Of a DNA stretch of 64,000 nt, positions 61,101 to 64,000 are shown in pieces. A program made the position numbers and the translations under genes. The notes under the pieces were generated by a model. It was given only the letters and a program-made list of their open reading frames with translations, had not been told where the DNA came from and did not search any database. Location: the NCBI GenBank assembly GCA_934772045.1, contig CAKVMH010000001.1, positions 248,001-312,000 of the forward strand, in the 5' to 3' direction. The DNA is from an uncultured Clostridia bacterium. GTDB taxonomy: Bacteria > Bacillota > Clostridia > Christensenellales > UBA1242. How positions within the stretch are numbered: position 1 is the first letter of the stretch; each line of letters begins with the position of its first letter.

Positions 61101-64000
61101 AATATGTGGATAAAAAAGCGCTTAAAGCGAAAATATATGAAAGGAATGGGTATAATTTCTCTTCATGGAAAACCGCAACTGGGAAAACAATTAATGGTGG
61201 CAGTTCGGCACTTTTGGATGAGCTTAACATTACCCCTAAGCAGACGGCGTCCAGCATCTCAGTGACGGCACAATGGACAATGGCTTCAAGTGTAACTTTT
61301 GATTCAAAATGGAAGAATGGTAGTAAAATCGCCGGTATAGCGATAAGCGCAATCACAAGCATAAAATTTGCAAATTGTCCGGAAATTACTAATGTGGATT
61401 CTACTAGTTTGGGATTATCTAATTATGTAACGGAAAATGGAACAAATTACTACTACGTAACAATTGACGGAACAAAATATTATTACACAGGTATAAAACA
61501 ATCAAATATTCCAGTGTTTACCACTGGAACTTCAAGCCGTACAACTGACATTGCTTTTGCTTGGCCTAATGTTATATATTCACCTGCAAGTAGTGCGAGC
61601 TTATTTGCAGAATTAAGTAATTGTGTAAGTATATCGTTTGACAACTTTGATACAAGCAATGTTACGAGCATGAGTAGTATGTTTTATAATTGTTCAAAAC
61701 TCACAAGTTTAGACTTAAGTGGTTTTAATACCGGCAAAGTTATATACATGAATGGAATGTTTAGTAGCTGTAACTCGTTAAAAAGTTTAGATTTAAGCGG
61801 TTTTGACACAAGTAAGGTAGGGACTGATACTAACCATGCGGGAAGTATGATTAGGATGTTCTATGGCTGTTCATCTTTAACGGATTTGAATTTAAGCAAT
61901 TTTAATACGAGCAAAGTCACGAACATGAGTGAGATGTTTAGCGGTTGTATGAATTTGAAAAGTCCAGATTTGGCGCAAAAGTTAGGGTTGTTGGGGTTAG
62001 ATGGTTTCGACACAAGCAGTGTGACAAGCATGACTGAAATGTTTACGCACTGTTATAAATTGACAGAGTTGGATTTAAGCAATTTTAAAACAAGTAAAGT
62101 TACAAGTATGACTCGAATGTTCTATGTGCCTTACTATGGTGGTTCAACATCAAATAGTTCTTTAAAAAGCCTTAATTTAAGCTCGTTTGATTTGACAGCG
62201 TGCACGAGCTTAACAGGTATGTTGAATGGTTGTCTAAAATTGGAAGATTTTAAAACACCATATAACAGTGGTTCATCTGACAGAAGCGTTGCGCTGCCAT
62301 CAAGATTATTTGATATCGATGATGGGCATTACAATAAATTGTATCAAAAAGATGCAACATTCTCAATTGGCAGTGCGTCCCACGTATTAAATGTAAAACC
62401 GTTAGAAGTTTTATTCCCAACGATTTGGAGAAAAACTTTATCTGAAGAAACAACAACAGGTACTAGTGGGATGATCTATGGAGGTATAGGAGTTGGAAGC
62501 ACTGATATTACATCTATGTTGTTTGTTAATAAACCAGTTGACGCAACATCATTTGAGTATAATGGATTAACATATTACAACAAAAATGTAAGGCTTGTGG
62601 AAAATGGTATTGCAATTTTTGCGGCAAGTAACAATACAGACATAGCCTTTGTATGGGAAAATGATATTTTAGCACCATCTGGATGCAAAAATTTATTTAG
62701 CAATTTGAATGTTATGTCAATAATTTTTGAAATATTTAACACAAAAAACGCGACAACCATGGAATATATGTTTTATGGGGACACTGAGCTTACAGGTCTT
62801 GACTTAAGCGGTTTTGACACAAGTAAAGTAACCGACATGTATGGAACGTTTTTCAATTGTAAAAAATTGCAAACATTAATCTTGATTAATTGGGATACTA
62901 GTAAAGTTAATGATATGGCTTGCATGTTCTACAGCTGTTTAAGTTTGACTGATTTAGATTTACGTAACTTCAACACAAGCGAAGTCACAAATATGCAATC
63001 TATGTTTGGTATGAGTACTTGGTTTGGAGACAAAAGTTTGCTAAAAAGCATAAATTTAAGTAGTTTCAACACGGGTAAAGTTACAAACATGAGTACAATG
63101 TTTAATGGATGTTCTAGCCTTGAAAGTTTGGATATTACAAATTTCAACACAAGCAAAGTGACAAACATGACAAGTATGTTTAATGGCTGTTCTAACCTTG
63201 AAAGTTTGGATGTAAGTTGTTTAGATACCAACAAAGTTCAATACATGGGTAGTATGTTTGCTGGGTGTTCAAAATTAACAAATCTTGACCTAAGCAACTT
63301 TGATATAAGTAGCGCAACAAACATGAGTACATTGTTTTACGTTTGCTACAGTTTGAAGAATATAATATTCCCTACTAATTGGAACACAAATAATGTTACG
63401 TACATGAGTAGTATGTTTGCTGGTTGTACAAGTTTAGAAAGCTTAGATCTGAGTAGCTTTACCATCAGTGATTCTTGTGATGTGGAAAACATGCTGAATT
63501 TTGGCGCAAATAACAAAATTAAGTGGATTAAAACACCAAAAAGTGTTGGCAAAGAAATTGCAATCACAACAAACACTGAGGGGAATAGGCTTTACGACAC
63601 AAGCACAGCAACAGGCACAGCGGTGACAAGTATAACAACTAGTGATGCAAGCAAAACATTCAAGCGTGGTGCTGTCTTAACATTATCTTCGGCGTGTGAT
63701 AGTGCGGAGGATATTGACAGTGTAAATGGTAAGTCTAATTCAACGTTTGTTTGGACTTTGGCAACTGCAAATAACACCACAACATACAGCAAAGTTGTGC
63801 TATATGATGAAAAAGTCGGTTATTTGCCGATGGTTTATCGCACCGATGGCTATGTGCTGGACAAATGGAGCAATTCAGATACTGGCGCTAATGTTTATTT
63901 AACAACAGATTCAAACGTACCTAATGACATAACTTTCGTTTCAGTTTGGAAAGAAAATATATTAAATATTTCCGCATATTTTGATGGTGTTAAAAATAAT
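58127..64000 (+). CDS. Giant surface protein with beta-helix and DUF285 repeats, runs off the window
   Basis: The frame stays open for 1,958 codons to the window edge. RBS GGAG, ATG at 58127. A signal or anchor helix (about 12-34) precedes a GLUG/beta-helix domain (about 60-300) and a second Asn/Gly-rich parallel beta-helix (about 400-650; NGGGLVVLN, NNEGGGISF). InlB-like beta segments follow (about 720-1090), then many DUF285 units (FDTSNVTSMSSMFYNCSKLTSLDLSGF type) at about 1171-1371 and 1524-1805. Such BspA-like repeats serve adhesion. The C-terminal anchor is outside the window. The gene may be co-evolving with the protease at 49.9 kb. Confidence 0.85.
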   Translation, partial: MMKVSKRTGKIIVTSIVTFLMACLFVFTGVAVVVSVKKKSQGKGSITPTNPIVWSVDDYDGEQPNTLNWLSGDSFANRGSKAYTINSAESFLKFIEIVNSDSATEYNYFKDYTIYLNKSINMNGYHISSIGKKITEDGKTFSSFQGVFDGSYYTIQNAVIDGNGLFGYTENATIKNIGLYNCTIDSAEQYVGGILGEGVNTTIENTFVRLGSIKSNKTLGGIAGKITIDRTLNSTVPQDIIRNSFVDSTLTSNSLAGIVGEIVSKDNAMENGGVVSNCYFSTGKRAYYTNNMRIRYTNILALEQSKDFSSFNVRTYSPSLLRETNAWTNYTYIEGSKALNFNYPLLAEFVKVFMTGSSYENVTVKNGEVKNATTLYDAFKSVEANEQAEVNIIVEKVFMNETAVAGEETTIKLNSTVDTMILRGEKSPQTLFVSTDASTLVLGDTNATSSTPALVLDGDRDRVEKQGLKSGVMVMAEGKDFKMGKNVVIQNNVNNVSPYGGGLLVIATEQGNPTGDTELVIDGGVIQNCKANNGGGLVVLNTNSVINNMTISNNEGGGISFENLTSKEEYEALRGLMGFEKISKSKPSLMDYSDNKQFTSNYGFTSQKITSSKISGNSRSGESYTGGVLGIGQNQRPNCGGGVRAVTSKGNSTLTIEGTEISSNYCSNLGGGVFFGDNDADQDGGNKLSLKGATIKNNEAGSHGGGIYVIGTIETPASSAKTTINSNVCSDLTSDGLNVYRANSNQSKNYGNGKTLFTVKPYLPGGGGSQFVSFYDANYPNMDSAVATLRYTTKEQYGSYKTTDKQINIYPSTAYGGSTDVANGAYTVDNGWKSCGWSVWSDISDVEGLTSNSLNDITYPATYYMIYKRTITYKYGYQGSQSVTGDQYCSYDIRNPKGVTVPTISASSDLPGWTYKGMALDTSSTVYGAGTSAEFSARDSATYYAVYEKDFTINYLNGASDASQVSGTTSSDTITAGYFSKGTTCLFKVDGKYVDKKALKAKIYERNGYNFSSWKTATGKTINGGSSALLDELNITPKQTASSISVTAQWTMASSVTFDSKWKNGSKIAGIAISAITSIKFANCPEITNVDSTSLGLSNYVTENGTNYYYVTIDGTKYYYTGIKQSNIPVFTTGTSSRTTDIAFAWPNVIYSPASSASLFAELSNCVSISFDNFDTSNVTSMSSMFYNCSKLTSLDLSGFNTGKVIYMNGMFSSCNSLKSLDLSGFDTSKVGTDTNHAGSMIRMFYGCSSLTDLNLSNFNTSKVTNMSEMFSGCMNLKSPDLAQKLGLLGLDGFDTSSVTSMTEMFTHCYKLTELDLSNFKTSKVTSMTRMFYVPYYGGSTSNSSLKSLNLSSFDLTACTSLTGMLNGCLKLEDFKTPYNSGSSDRSVALPSRLFDIDDGHYNKLYQKDATFSIGSASHVLNVKPLEVLFPTIWRKTLSEETTTGTSGMIYGGIGVGSTDITSMLFVNKPVDATSFEYNGLTYYNKNVRLVENGIAIFAASNNTDIAFVWENDILAPSGCKNLFSNLNVMSIIFEIFNTKNATTMEYMFYGDTELTGLDLSGFDTSKVTDMYGTFFNCKKLQTLILINWDTSKVNDMACMFYSCLSLTDLDLRNFNTSEVTNMQSMFGMSTWFGDKSLLKSINLSSFNTGKVTNMSTMFNGCSSLESLDITNFNTSKVTNMTSMFNGCSNLESLDVSCLDTNKVQYMGSMFAGCSKLTNLDLSNFDISSATNMSTLFYVCYSLKNIIFPTNWNTNNVTYMSSMFAGCTSLESLDLSSFTISDSCDVENMLNFGANNKIKWIKTPKSVGKEIAITTNTEGNRLYDTSTATGTAVTSITTSDASKTFKRGAVLTLSSACDSAEDIDSVNGKSNSTFVWTLATANNTTTYSKVVLYDEKVGYLPMVYRTDGYVLDKWSNSDTGANVYLTTDSNVPNDITFVSVWKENILNISAYFDGVKNN

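Overview
The window looks like a chromosomal segment of a low-GC Bacillota (Clostridia-type) bacterium, probably an uncultured gut lineage. The grounds are strong A+T richness, good AGGAG-type Shine-Dalgarno sites, sigma-A promoters (TTGACA-N17-TATAAT, often with an extended TGn), CCA-encoding tRNA genes, ParABS, large BspA/InlB-like surface proteins and a collagen-like protein. TAA and TGA both act as stops, which fits the standard bacterial code. The species cannot be fixed from sequence reading alone.

Region 1-8.2 kb (minus strand) is a replication, segregation and tRNA-modification block: parA, parB, mnmE, mnmG, rsmG, recF. Three parS-type sites lie between parA and parB. A 46-bp unbroken purine-pyrimidine alternation (Z-DNA-type) lies between rsmG and recF. 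Region 8.4-12.9 kb is a plus-strand operon: a GtrB-like glycosyltransferase, a small COG2426 membrane protein, and an 849-residue GT-C-like membrane protein with a GtrA flippase domain fused at its C-terminus. Together they look like a lipid-linked sugar transfer system for the cell envelope.

Region 13-34 kb is mixed housekeeping: tRNA-Arg(ACG), fhs, a CwlD-like amidase, an NrnA-like DHH phosphatase, a DUF4097-like protein, tmk, a short alaS, an ABC exporter, a DacF-like carboxypeptidase, signal peptidase I, rpsF-ssb-rpsR with a structured leader, prfB, tsaD, a YwaF-like membrane protein, tRNA-Arg(UCG) with a nearby partial copy, and a short-chain dehydrogenase.

Region 34-44.8 kb holds envelope functions (collagen-like protein, processive GT2, UgtP-like glycolipid synthase, DUF421 protein, uppP), tRNA-Gly, tRNA-Met and tRNA-Glu with unusual local duplications, a HIT-like protein, ychF and a small XRE regulator. 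Region 44.9-45.6 kb has no convincing gene. It has its own strong promoter and terminator, a closing stem pairing its ends, and hairpins capped by GNRA tetraloops: a candidate large structured non-coding RNA of about 0.6 kb, and the best lead in the window.

Region 45.8-64 kb has a small membrane protein, pepF, two related membrane-anchored putative winged-helix proteins, a dense cluster of dispersed palindromic repeats, a 1,795-residue subtilisin-like surface protease, uvrB, a very A+T-rich gap, and the first 1,958 residues of a giant DUF285-repeat surface protein that runs off the window.

A recurring feature is genes whose -10 box ends 5-7 bases before the ATG with no Shine-Dalgarno site: recF, mnmE, the amidase, nrnA, the DUF4097 gene, lepB, prfB, tsaD, a P-loop kinase, the XRE gene and uvrB. 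This predicts widespread leaderless mRNAs.
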